Shown: positions 1-6,655 of the stretch, piece by piece
Position numbering within the stretch: the first letter of the stretch is position 1
Layout: each line of letters begins with the position of its first letter
Assembly (NCBI GenBank): GCA_963976885.1
Contig: CAXBNM010000264.1
Coordinates: 1-6,655, forward strand
Direction: 5' to 3'
Length of the DNA: 6,655 nt
Source of the DNA: JAUIAI01 sp963976885
GTDB taxonomy: Bacteria > Pseudomonadota > Gammaproteobacteria > Burkholderiales > Burkholderiaceae_E
Program-made: the position numbers and the translations under genes
The notes under the pieces: generated by a model
The model's database searches: none
What the model saw: the letters and a program-made list of their open reading frames with translations, nothing else
What the model was told of the DNA's origin: nothing

Positions 1-45
1 TGAAGACTTAGATCAAAGAGTAATGAATTTAAAACCAGGCGAAAC
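1..45. other. Low-G+C segment; probable junction with foreign or rearranged DNA
   Basis: Positions 1-45 contain 15 G/C of 45 (33%), whereas positions 46-100 contain 36 of 55 (65%). The change falls exactly where the CMD/AhpD-like protein stops matching its family. Codons in the broken gene switch to A/T-ending (residues about 297-309) at the same place. This is what an insertion, integration or deletion boundary looks like. A contig misjoin would give the same picture. No terminal inverted repeat or target-site duplication can be assessed because the other side lies outside the window. Confidence 0.5.
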
Positions 46-942
46 AGCAAGCAACGCATCCACCGCGTCGACTTCACGCGACAACTGCGCCGCCTTGCGC
101 GCGTGAACCGATGCGCAATAAATGCAGCCGTTGACCTTGCTGGTAACCGCCGCTGCCAGTTCCCGCTCGGCCCTGGGCAAACCTCCGTGCGTAAAGAAAA
201 TGCCCTTGTCAGTTCGAGTACGATGATCGAGAACCGGCATGTCACGGGCAAGCAGCAAGAAATAGTCGGAATTGATATGGCCGGCTTTCTCAAGCTGAGC
301 GGCCTCCACCTCAGACAATGTGGCGCGATCTCTCGGGGCGATCCAGGGCTCCCAGTTCAGCTCGTCGCGGGTGAAAGCGACCGGCGCCGGTTTGCCACTG
401 GTGGTCGAGGGCTGGGTATGCCAGACACCGGCCGGGACAGACGCCAGCCCGGACGCCGCCCCCGCGGCACTCCCGGCCAACATTGCCAGCCCGATTACGT
501 AGCGGCTCTGGAAACTCACGTAGGCAACAATCTGCGATATGGTGAGAATGGCATCGGCCGACCAACCGGCCGCTTCAAGCAGCTTCAAGTCCGTAGCGCC
601 AAGACTGAGCGGTGTCGACGCAAGCGTTCTGACGTGGCGCTGCACCGCCTCCTGCCGGGCATCCATGTGCGGCACGCCGCCCGCTTCGTTCACACGCGCG
701 CGATAATGCGCGACCAGGACGGCATCCTTGTGAACCTCGGCAGTCGTCAGCGCGATCGAGAACCGCTCAGCCGTAGAAAGCCGGGCGGTATCAACCGTTT
801 CGAACAGCACACGGTAGCTGGCCTCTGCATTCGCGCTTGCTGCGTCCCGGGTGGCCATGGCCTGGGCGAGTGGCGTGCCCGCCTGTACGCTGGCAAGGCG
901 GGCGGCCAGAGTGTTTTCAGGCTGAAATCCTGTATCGGTCAT
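13..942 (-). CDS. Two-domain CMD / alkylhydroperoxidase-like protein, 3'-truncated
   Basis: Encodes 309 residues with two domains of the carboxymuconolactone decarboxylase/AhpD fold. Residues about 10-155 form an all-helical CMD-like domain with no cysteine at all; it resembles what I recall as the Avi_7170 family. A Gly/Ala/Ser/Pro-rich linker (about 156-186) leads to a second domain from about 188, resembling the Avi_7169 alkylhydroperoxidase family: FTRDELNWEPW near 190-200, YFLLLARD near 227-234, GGLPRAERELAAA at 253-265, and the AhpD-type active-site motif CIYCASVH (Cys273, Cys276, His280). Such domains use the CxxC pair and nearby His for thiol-peroxidase chemistry. The frame then ends in the unrelated tail VSPGFKFITL; family members normally continue for about 70-80 more residues with a further helical segment. 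The tail coincides with a sharp drop in G+C, so the gene is probably broken and may be non-functional. The start at 942 has AGGAG seven bases upstream. It lies 115 bases after the flavoprotein gene, likely in the same operon. Confidence 0.82.
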   Translation of the reverse strand: MTDTGFQPENTLAARLASVQAGTPLAQAMATRDAASANAEASYRVLFETVDTARLSTAERFSIALTTAEVHKDAVLVAHYRARVNEAGGVPHMDARQEAVQRHVRTLASTPLSLGATDLKLLEAAGWSADAILTISQIVAYVSFQSRYVIGLAMLAGSAAGAASGLASVPAGVWHTQPSTTSGKPAPVAFTRDELNWEPWIAPRDRATLSEVEAAQLEKAGHINSDYFLLLARDMPVLDHRTRTDKGIFFTHGGLPRAERELAAAVTSKVNGCIYCASVHARKAAQLSREVDAVDALLAVSPGFKFITL

Positions 943-1057
943 GGCATTACTCCTGTTGCTGCGGCAGTGAGCCTGCCGTGTTCGGTTTAATCGGGGTGCT
1001 ACGTGCCAGGGTGGCGTCGGCTACCGGGCTGGTTGCCGGCGGCATTCGGCTCATCAA
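943..1057 (-). other. 115-base intergenic gap with a small hairpin
   Basis: This is the only sizeable non-coding gap in the operon. It contains a perfect 6-bp inverted repeat (CGGCAG at 962-967, CTGCCG at 973-978, five-base loop) just upstream of the next ribosome binding site, and a shorter TGCC/GGCA repeat at 1034-1044. Neither is followed by a T-run on the minus strand, so I do not call a terminator. I see no convincing -35/-10 pair. The gap could carry an RNA-processing or weak internal regulatory element, but nothing in the sequence decides this. Confidence 0.35.
950..954 (-). promoter_or_regulatory. Ribosome binding site of the CMD/AhpD-like gene
   Basis: AGGAG on the minus strand, followed by a seven-base spacer (TAATGCC) and the ATG at 942-940. 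A second ATG inside the spacer is out of frame and too close to the site, so 942 is taken as the start. Confidence 0.7.
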
Positions 1058-2620
1058 TCAAGTGTCGTTCGCGGGTTGTTCGGCCGACCCAATCGACTCA
1101 GCGCAAATGCCAGCCCATTCATCACCCCGAACTTCGAGTTCGTCATACGCCTGCACCGCTTGAAGCTGAGCAGAGAAATCGTCTTCATAAAGGCGAGCCA
1201 CGATGCCGCGAGCCAGGCGCTCCGACCCAAGACCAATGCCGGGAATGTCACCGGTCAGCTTGCCCTGACTCATCAATGCCGCCCCGGTAAACAGATGGAC
1301 GCGCGCAAGAACCGGACAGACTCCGGGTTCACGTTCGATCAGCGAGAAATCGGCTGCGGTTTCGGGAAATCCGTTCAGCGCAAAGGCTGCCTCGTGGGCT
1401 GGCGTACGATCGCTCCAGAAGCGAATATGAGGAGCAAGGGCGGCCAGTTCGGGCCGCAGGGACAGATCGGTACAATAGCCGGTAGCAAAGATCAGATCAT
1501 CGACAACAAATCGGCCGTGTGGTGAAGACATTGCAAGCGCGCCATCAGCATCAACTGCCAGCGACTCGATCGGGCTGTCGAAATGCAGGCTGATGTTGGG
1601 AAAACGTGCAACCCGTTGCACGGTACCAAACGCCGGCGGTACCTTCTGGCGCTTCAGGAAATCGAGCATGGGCTGCCGTGATTCAGGACTCATCGCCGCA
1701 AAGCCATGGTAATGACCGGGATGCGCGAATGCCTTCCAGAAATTGATCCGCGCAAAATCGCGACCACGTGCAAACACATCAACGCGCGCAGCGCCAGCTT
1801 CAAGCGCCGTCGCGGCGGCGTCGAGTGCTGAATCGCCACCGCCGACAATACCGATTCGGCGCCCCTGCAAAGCGGCAAAATCGATTTGCTCCGAACTGTG
1901 GTGCCAGCGATTGCTTGGAATCGCGTTCGCGATTTCGGGAATTGCCGGCCCGCCTAAACCATCCATGCCGGTAGCAAGCACCAGATGGCGCGCCTGCAAT
2001 CGCTGCCGTCCGGAATCAGGAGCATTGCTGGACGATGCCAACGATGTCTCATTATCGGAAACGACATCAAAGGCAACCAACGAACCTTCAGTGCCTCCAT
2101 GATGACCGACGGGCGTGTCGGCAGCGATTGCTTCAACCCGCACGCGATGCGAAACCGGCAACGACAACACGATCCGGAACCAGTTCAGATAGTCCTGCCA
2201 TTGCTTACGCGGGATGCGCCCCAGCGCATGCCAGCCCGACTCGCCGAATTGCGCTTCGTACCAGGCACGGAACGTCAGCGAGGGCAACCCAAGTGCCGGT
2301 CCGACCAACTCCTTGGGCGAGCGAAGTGTCTCCATGCGCGCATGCGTGACCCAAGGACCGGCCGCACCGACAGGATTGCGATCAAAAACTCGGATGCGCC
2401 GAACACCGAGCAACCATAACTGGGCAGCGGCAGCCAGACCAGCCATGCCACCGCCAACGATGGCAACATCAAGAACCGGATCGTCGGCCGGTCGAGCCAG
2501 CCAGTCCTGAGCCGGCAGGCAGAGCCGCTCAAGGTCTTCACGCAGTCGATCTTCGAGGGCGGCAAGTCCATCCGAGCAAGAAAGTTCCGACTCATCGGCG
2601 GACTTGAAACGAGCATTCAT
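1058..2620 (-). CDS. FAD/NAD(P)H-dependent oxidoreductase (flavin monooxygenase-like)
   Basis: Encodes 520 residues. After a charged helical N-terminal stretch of about 50 residues comes a FAD-binding Rossmann motif, VAIVGGGMAG (52-61), ending in the acidic FD at 79-80. A second dinucleotide-binding motif, VGGGDSALDAA (259-269), should bind NAD(P)H, and two ATG-type motifs follow each half (LVLATG 213-218, LIFATGY 376-382). This order is that of class B flavoprotein monooxygenases and the related lysine/ornithine N-hydroxylases. The sequence before the second Rossmann (WHHSS at 239-243) is only a degenerate form of the FMO fingerprint FxGxxxHS, so the reaction is uncertain. It is cytosolic: no signal peptide or membrane segment. 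The frame is open to an ATG at 2689, but that would overlap the ATPase gene by 53 bases; the ATG at 2620 has GGAG ten bases upstream and starts 16 bases after the ATPase stop. Its place behind an importer suggests it oxidises the imported compound. Confidence 0.85.
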   Translation of the reverse strand: MNARFKSADESELSCSDGLAALEDRLREDLERLCLPAQDWLARPADDPVLDVAIVGGGMAGLAAAAQLWLLGVRRIRVFDRNPVGAAGPWVTHARMETLRSPKELVGPALGLPSLTFRAWYEAQFGESGWHALGRIPRKQWQDYLNWFRIVLSLPVSHRVRVEAIAADTPVGHHGGTEGSLVAFDVVSDNETSLASSSNAPDSGRQRLQARHLVLATGMDGLGGPAIPEIANAIPSNRWHHSSEQIDFAALQGRRIGIVGGGDSALDAAATALEAGAARVDVFARGRDFARINFWKAFAHPGHYHGFAAMSPESRQPMLDFLKRQKVPPAFGTVQRVARFPNISLHFDSPIESLAVDADGALAMSSPHGRFVVDDLIFATGYCTDLSLRPELAALAPHIRFWSDRTPAHEAAFALNGFPETAADFSLIEREPGVCPVLARVHLFTGAALMSQGKLTGDIPGIGLGSERLARGIVARLYEDDFSAQLQAVQAYDELEVRGDEWAGICAESIGSAEQPANDT

Positions 2621-2630
2621 TCGAGGCTTG

Positions 2631-2634
2631 CTCC
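2631..2634 (-). promoter_or_regulatory. Ribosome binding site deciding the flavoprotein start
   Basis: GGAG on the minus strand, two bases after the ATPase TGA (2639-2637) and ten bases before the ATG at 2620. It supports the shorter 520-residue product over the 543-residue reading from 2689, and suggests translational coupling to the ATPase gene. Confidence 0.6.
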
Positions 2635-2636
2635 GA

Positions 2637-4454
2637 TCAGGTAGATGAACGTATTGCTGCAGCTCCAGCCCAACCAAGGCCGATACCATCCATCAATCGT
2701 GCATCGGAACAACTCGGGTCGGGAGTACCCTGAGCGGGCAGTCGCCGGCCAGTCCCTTCACCAAGTGGTGCGACTGACACCGGCGTACGACCGGGCACTG
2801 CATCAATGAGACTGCGCGTATACGGATGTTTCGGATTATTCCAGAGTTCATCATAGCGCCCGGTTTCGACAATCACGCCTTCGTGCATCACCATCACCCG
2901 ATCGGCAATATAGCGAACAACCGATAGATCGTGCGAGATGAAAAGATAAGACAGATCGTATTCGTGGCGCAGGTCAACAAGAAGATTCAGCACCTGAGCC
3001 TGGACCGACACATCAAGCGCCGAGACCGCTTCATCGCAGATGATCAGCGATGGCCGCAAGACGAGAGCCCGTGCAATGCCGATCCGTTGACGCTGGCCAC
3101 CGGAGAACTCGTGAGGGTAGCGACTGAGGCTGTCGGCTGGCAGTCCGACCGAATCCAGCATTCTCCGTGAAGCCTTCATGCGCGCGGTGCGGTCGAGGTC
3201 AAGATGCAGACGCTGGACAGCATCGAGCATTTCACCGACCGTATGACGAGGATTCAATGAACCGTAAGGATCCTGAAAGACCATTTGAGCCTGCCGCCGG
3301 AAGGCCTTCAATTGCCGCTCCGGCAGCGCCGAGATATCCTCGCCGCGAAAACGCAAACTGCCGGCTTCGGGACGCACCAGACGCAACAGAATCTTGCCCA
3401 GCGTCGATTTGCCCGAGCCTGACTGTCCGACCAAACCCAGCGTCTCACCCGCAAACAGATCAAAACTGACATTTCGTACGGCAGAGAGCGGGTTCCCCCC
3501 ACGATGAAAGGTCTTGTGCAGGCCTCTGATTTCATACAAGGGTGCGGCAGCGCCATCATGGGCATGGACGACTCGCCGTTCGCGCAGTGCGGTGCCAGTC
3601 AGTTCATAGTCATGCTCGCCGCTGGCGCGCGCCGAGACCCGGATCTCGGCCAGGCACTCGCGGCTGTAGTGGCGCGGCGTGTCCTTGCGCAACGATGCAC
3701 CGAGCAGACCACGCGTATAGGGATGCTTTGGCGCCTCGAACAATTCTGCGGTGCTCGCCACCTCAAGCACATGTCCGCCATGCATGACCAGCACCCGATC
3801 GGCCCGCTCGGCGACCACCCCGAGATCATGGGTGATCAGCATCAAGCCCATGTTCAGGTCGCGACGCAATTCATCGAGCAAGGCAAGAATTTGCGCCTGA
3901 GTCGTCACGTCCAGCGCCGTAGTCGGTTCGTCAGCGATAAGCATTCGTGGACGACAAGCTATCGCCATGGCGATCATGACGCGCTGCCGTTGGCCACCTG
4001 AAAGGTGATGAGGATAATCGTCCAGAACCTGAGCGGCCCGCGGGATCTGCACCTGCTCAAGCAATTCAAGGGCACGCGCCCGCGCTGATCGACCATTCAG
4101 TTCCGTGTGCTCGTGCAACACCTCGGTAATCTGCTCGCCGATCTTCATGACCGGATTCAGACTGGTCAGCGGCTCCTGAAAGATCATTCCGATTCGATTG
4201 CCTTGCAACCGCCGCCGCGGCCGACGGGACATGGAAACCAGATCCTGACCTTCAAACATGATGCGTCCACGCGCCTGCGCATTGTCGGGCAGCAGGCCGG
4301 CTACTGCCAGCGCTGTTGTCGACTTTCCACAGCCTGATTCACCAACCAGCGCGAGGGTCTCACCGGTGCCAACCGTGAATCCGACATCGAAGAGCATCGG
4401 TTTGCCATCATAGCTGACGACGAGATTGTCGACCTGCAACACTGTATCGCTCAT
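2637..4454 (-). CDS. Dipeptide/oligopeptide-type ABC importer ATPase, two fused ATPase domains
   Basis: Encodes 605 residues: two complete ABC ATPase domains in one chain, equivalent to DppD plus DppF, powering import through the two adjacent permeases. Domain 1 has Walker A GESGCGKST (38-46), Q-loop Gln93, signature LSGGQ (151-155), Walker B LIADEP (172-177) and switch His209. Domain 2 has Walker A GQSGSGKST (343-351), Q-loop Gln394, signature FSGGQ (450-454), Walker B IICDEA (471-476) and His508. Each ends in the HPYTR element of the oligopeptide/dipeptide subfamily (244-248, 543-547). All catalytic residues are present, so both sites should hydrolyse ATP. The cysteine-rich motif often found at the end of separate DppD/DppF proteins is absent. 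The last 50 or so residues are Gly/Ala/Pro-rich and I cannot assign them. The start at 4454 is chosen because it overlaps the upstream stop as ATGA and has a strong AGGAGG five bases before it; an in-frame ATG at 4613 would lie deep in the permease gene. Confidence 0.95.
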   Translation of the reverse strand: MSDTVLQVDNLVVSYDGKPMLFDVGFTVGTGETLALVGESGCGKSTTALAVAGLLPDNAQARGRIMFEGQDLVSMSRRPRRRLQGNRIGMIFQEPLTSLNPVMKIGEQITEVLHEHTELNGRSARARALELLEQVQIPRAAQVLDDYPHHLSGGQRQRVMIAMAIACRPRMLIADEPTTALDVTTQAQILALLDELRRDLNMGLMLITHDLGVVAERADRVLVMHGGHVLEVASTAELFEAPKHPYTRGLLGASLRKDTPRHYSRECLAEIRVSARASGEHDYELTGTALRERRVVHAHDGAAAPLYEIRGLHKTFHRGGNPLSAVRNVSFDLFAGETLGLVGQSGSGKSTLGKILLRLVRPEAGSLRFRGEDISALPERQLKAFRRQAQMVFQDPYGSLNPRHTVGEMLDAVQRLHLDLDRTARMKASRRMLDSVGLPADSLSRYPHEFSGGQRQRIGIARALVLRPSLIICDEAVSALDVSVQAQVLNLLVDLRHEYDLSYLFISHDLSVVRYIADRVMVMHEGVIVETGRYDELWNNPKHPYTRSLIDAVPGRTPVSVAPLGEGTGRRLPAQGTPDPSCSDARLMDGIGLGWAGAAAIRSST

Positions 4455-5356
4455 GGTTCCCTCCTGCGCAGTCGTGGATTGAGCGCATCGTTCAGGCCAT
4501 CGCCGAGAAGATTGAAGGCCAGTACGACGATCGCTATCGCGACGCCGGGCAGCGCGGTAAGAAACCAGGCCGACCCGATGTGTTCGCGATTGCCGCCGAT
4601 CATGCCGCCCCAACTGACCACATTCGGATCACTCATGCCAAGAAATGAGAGGCCTGATTCAGCCAGAATAGCGCTGGCAATCAGGATCGAAGTTGTCACG
4701 ATGAGTGGCGGCGCAGCGTTGGGCAACACCTCACGAACGATGATGTGTGTCGGGCCAAACCCCACAGCCCGGGCGGCGAGCACAAAATCACTGTCCCGCA
4801 ACACACGGAACTCGGCTCGCACCAGGCGGGCGATCTCGGGCCACGACGCCAGTCCGATTGCTACCTGAATGACCTCGAGCGTGGGCGTGTTGATTGCAAC
4901 CAGCACGATAACCAGCAAAAAGGTCGGCACGGTCTGAAAAATTTCGGTGATCCGCACCGTTACGTTGTCAACCCAGCCACCGAAATAGCCGCCAACGGCA
5001 CCGGTCGCAACCCCAATGGCGAGTGCAACAGCCGCCGCAGACAGCCCTACCATCAGCGAGGCCCGGGTGCCATGAATCAAGCCGCTGAAGACATCGCGGC
5101 CAAGCGAATCGGTGCCAAGCAGATGGGCGGGGTCTTCGCCGGGCCATTGCAACGGCAGACCAGCCATGTCGAGAGGATCGCCCGGGGCGAGGACATTCGC
5201 AAAAATTGCGATCAGTGCTGTCACCATGAGTAAGCCAATCCCCAGCAGCGCCAGCGGATCGCGCAGCAACGCTGCCAGAGCTCGCGCGGTCGGCGATCTA
5301 CCGCCCGGCAAAGCGGCGATCTCACCTACCACCATCGAAGTCGTTGACGCTGTCAT
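4451..5356 (-). CDS. ABC importer inner-membrane permease, DppC/OppC type
   Basis: Encodes 301 residues. The N-terminal region carries the OppC_N pattern: a first membrane helix at about 34-55, then an exported loop containing HLLGTDSLGRDVFSGLIHGTR (79-99). Further hydrophobic helices lie at about 101-124, 141-156, 215-232 and 267-284. The cytoplasmic EAA loop that docks on the ATPase is at about 180-214 (FVLAARAVGFGP, then REVLPNAAPPL). It forms the translocation pore with the DppB-like partner. An ATG at 5383 would overlap the upstream gene by 31 bases and has no ribosome binding site, so I choose the ATG at 5356, which overlaps the upstream stop as ATGA and has GAGG about 11 bases before it. 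The product length is normal for the family and no defect is seen. Confidence 0.94.
   Translation of the reverse strand: MTASTTSMVVGEIAALPGGRSPTARALAALLRDPLALLGIGLLMVTALIAIFANVLAPGDPLDMAGLPLQWPGEDPAHLLGTDSLGRDVFSGLIHGTRASLMVGLSAAAVALAIGVATGAVGGYFGGWVDNVTVRITEIFQTVPTFLLVIVLVAINTPTLEVIQVAIGLASWPEIARLVRAEFRVLRDSDFVLAARAVGFGPTHIIVREVLPNAAPPLIVTTSILIASAILAESGLSFLGMSDPNVVSWGGMIGGNREHIGSAWFLTALPGVAIAIVVLAFNLLGDGLNDALNPRLRRREP
4460..4465 (-). promoter_or_regulatory. Ribosome binding site of the double ATPase
   Basis: AGGAGG on the minus strand with a five-base spacer to the ATG at 4454. It is the strongest Shine-Dalgarno match in the window and lies inside the end of the DppC-like gene, consistent with high expression of the ATPase and coupling through the ATGA overlap. 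Confidence 0.75.
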
Positions 5357-6369
5357 CGGGTTTGTATCCTCGGATCGAGCCACAATTGCAACATGTCAAC
5401 CATTACGTTGACCACGACGACCACCAGGGACGACAGCAGCAAAATGCCAAGCAACAGGTTGTAGTCCCGGGTCATTACCGCCTCAAGCGTGAGGCGCCCG
5501 AGTCCTGGCCAGCCGAACACCGTTTCGGTAACGGCAGCACCACCGAAGAGGGCAGCGAAATGCACCCCGGCAACCGTCGTGATGGGCATTAATGCGTTGC
5601 GCAGCACATGACGAAATACGATCCGTGTCGGGGCCAGCCCCTTGGCTCGAGCCGTGCGGACGAAATCCTGTTGCTTGACTTCCAACATCGCTGCACGGGT
5701 CAACCGACCATAGACAGCCACGAAAAAAGTCGAGAGCGTGATGACCGGCAAGATCGCGTAACGCAGCCTGTCGAGAAGCCAATCGGTACCCGTCAACTCC
5801 ACACCAATCGTGGCATAGCCGTTGGCTGGTAACCAGCCCATCTTGACCGAGAACAGAAGAATCAACATGAGACCAATCCAGAAGCCGGGGGTCGAATAGA
5901 GAATCAAATTCAACACCGACAGCACCCGATCAGGCAATCGGCCGGCCCAGGTCGCCATCGCTGCACCAAGAAGCACGCCCAACAGGATCGCGAACATCAG
6001 GCCGGAGATCACCAGAAATAGCGTGTTCGGCAGTCGACCGAAAATCAGTTCGGTGACCGGCACGTTATAGCGCGGCGAAACGCCAAGATCCAATGTAGCC
6101 AGGTTGCTGAGATGCGTCAGCAGCTGACTCCAGGCAGAGCCGACCAGCCCGTACTGCTTCCGCAACTCAGCCATGCTCTGAAGCGACCCACCGCCCGATT
6201 CGCCGGCGATGATATCGACCACATCTCCCGGCACCATTTGCAACAGAATGAAGTTCAGCACCAGAATGCCAACGACAGTCGGCAACGCCTGAATCAGCGT
6301 TCCGCGCAATGCAGGCAGAAAACGGCCCGGTGGCCGGCCGGGGATTGAATCACTGGTGGAAGAAATCAT
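5353..6369 (-). CDS. ABC importer inner-membrane permease, DppB/OppB type
   Basis: Encodes 338 residues. A first membrane helix at about 28-46 ends in the family pattern FILLQMVPGDVV (40-51), followed by a periplasmic loop with a KQYGL element (71-75) and DLGVSPRYNVPV (94-105). Further helices are at about 115-140, 152-174, 205-222, 262-283 and 303-325. The EAA loop for ATPase contact is at about 228-262 (DFVRTARAKGLAP, then RHVLRNALMP), and the C-terminal TETVFGWPGLGRL (281-293) is typical of DppB/OppB proteins. The start at 6369 follows the binding-protein stop by 34 bases; only a weak GGA element precedes it. The family handles peptides, nickel, glutathione, opines and other small molecules, so the sequence alone does not give the substrate. 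Confidence 0.94.
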   Translation of the reverse strand: MISSTSDSIPGRPPGRFLPALRGTLIQALPTVVGILVLNFILLQMVPGDVVDIIAGESGGGSLQSMAELRKQYGLVGSAWSQLLTHLSNLATLDLGVSPRYNVPVTELIFGRLPNTLFLVISGLMFAILLGVLLGAAMATWAGRLPDRVLSVLNLILYSTPGFWIGLMLILLFSVKMGWLPANGYATIGVELTGTDWLLDRLRYAILPVITLSTFFVAVYGRLTRAAMLEVKQQDFVRTARAKGLAPTRIVFRHVLRNALMPITTVAGVHFAALFGGAAVTETVFGWPGLGRLTLEAVMTRDYNLLLGILLLSSLVVVVVNVMVDMLQLWLDPRIQTR

Positions 6370-6403
6370 GTCGGTCCAGTTCCGTTAAGAGTCGTTGGTG
6401 CTT

Positions 6404-6655
6404 TCAGACCTCTTTGATGACGACGTCGGCATGGTTGCCGCGCAGGCCTGCAGCCGTTTCGTTGAAACCGTCAACGCGCTTGTTGTACACCGTCACCGAC
6501 TGTGCCTGGACCAGCGTGAGCGACGGAATTTCCTTGATCACAATAGCCTGGAACTGTTTGAAAAGGTCTGCCCGCTTCGCAGCATCGGGTTCGACGGCAG
6601 CGGCCTCCAGCAGGCGGTCAACCTCCGGATTCTGATACTTGTTGGCGTTCGACCA
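6404..6655 (-). CDS. ABC transporter periplasmic substrate-binding protein, C-terminal part only
   Basis: The last 83 residues of a protein that starts beyond the right edge; the frame is open from the edge to the TGA at 6406-6404. The readable part matches the C-terminal lobe of SBP_bac_5 (family 5) binding proteins: SNANKYQNPEVDRLLEAA (residues 2-19 of the fragment), then an amphipathic stretch ending LFKQFQAIVIKEIPSLTLVQ (31-50) and YNKRVDGF (57-64). It would be a secreted periplasmic receptor that delivers substrate to the permease pair encoded next. The 34-base gap to the permease gene contains no terminator-like hairpin. The ligand-binding pocket is mostly encoded outside the window, so specificity cannot be judged. 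Confidence 0.88.
   Translation of the reverse strand, partial: WSNANKYQNPEVDRLLEAAAVEPDAAKRADLFKQFQAIVIKEIPSLTLVQAQSVTVYNKRVDGFNETAAGLRGNHADVVIKEV

Noticed and set aside
962..978. Rho-independent terminator after the flavoprotein gene
   Set aside because: The stem is only 6 bp and no T-run follows it on the minus strand; the next gene's ribosome binding site follows at once.
103..990. Long plus-strand open frame opposite the CMD/AhpD gene
   Set aside because: It is antisense to a gene with clear family motifs, its translation is rich in Arg/Gly/Pro with no recognisable domain, and it has no convincing ribosome binding site.
2621..2689. N-terminal extension of the flavoprotein from the ATG at 2689
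   Set aside because: It would overlap the ATPase C-terminus by 53 bases, and a good GGAG precedes the ATG at 2620.
3504..4001. 165-residue plus-strand open frame within the ATPase gene
   Set aside because: It lies fully opposite the first ATPase domain, whose motifs are intact; composition and lack of motifs mark it as a shadow.
4455..4613. N-terminal extension of the ATPase from the ATG at 4613
   Set aside because: The extra 53 residues are Arg-rich, overlap the DppC-like gene and are not ABC-like; the ATG at 4454 has a strong AGGAGG and an ATGA overlap.
1..6655. CRISPR array, tRNA or rRNA gene, or complete insertion sequence
   Set aside because: No regularly spaced repeats, cloverleaf, rRNA-like stretch or transposase was seen; nearly all of the window is occupied by the six minus-strand genes.

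Overview
The window holds six protein genes, all on the minus strand and all apparently one transcription unit read from right to left. Base composition is GC-rich and Shine-Dalgarno sites are clear. The families suggest a member of the Pseudomonadota (Proteobacteria); I cannot name a genus. No RNA gene, CRISPR array or complete mobile element is visible.

Layout in transcription order: (1) 6655-6404, the last 83 residues of a dipeptide/oligopeptide/nickel-type (SBP_bac_5-like) periplasmic binding protein whose 5' part is outside the window; (2) 6369-5353, a DppB/OppB-type permease; (3) 5356-4451, a DppC/OppC-type permease joined to the first by an ATGA stop/start overlap; (4) 4454-2637, a single polypeptide with two complete Dpp/Opp-type ATPase domains (DppD plus DppF equivalents), again joined by ATGA; (5) 2620-1058, a flavin-dependent oxidoreductase of the FAD/NAD(P)H two-Rossmann type; (6) 942-13, a two-domain carboxymuconolactone decarboxylase (CMD)/alkylhydroperoxidase-like protein whose 3' end appears to be cut off.

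Taken together this is a complete ABC importer (binding protein, two permeases, double ATPase) followed by two redox proteins. The simplest reading is that an unidentified small molecule is imported and oxidised by the flavoprotein, with the CMD/AhpD-like protein acting on the product or on peroxide by-products. I recall the two halves of the last protein as the 'Avi_7170' and 'Avi_7169' uncharacterised families, which co-occur with this kind of ABC transporter and with a luciferase-like monooxygenase; the substrate is, as far as I know, not established.

The most notable local feature is at the left edge. In about the last 45 bases G+C drops from about 65% to about 33%, and the second CMD domain ends roughly 70-80 residues too early with an unrelated tail. 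This looks like a junction with foreign or rearranged DNA (or an assembly join) that has truncated the last gene of the operon. A short open plus-strand frame enters across the same junction.
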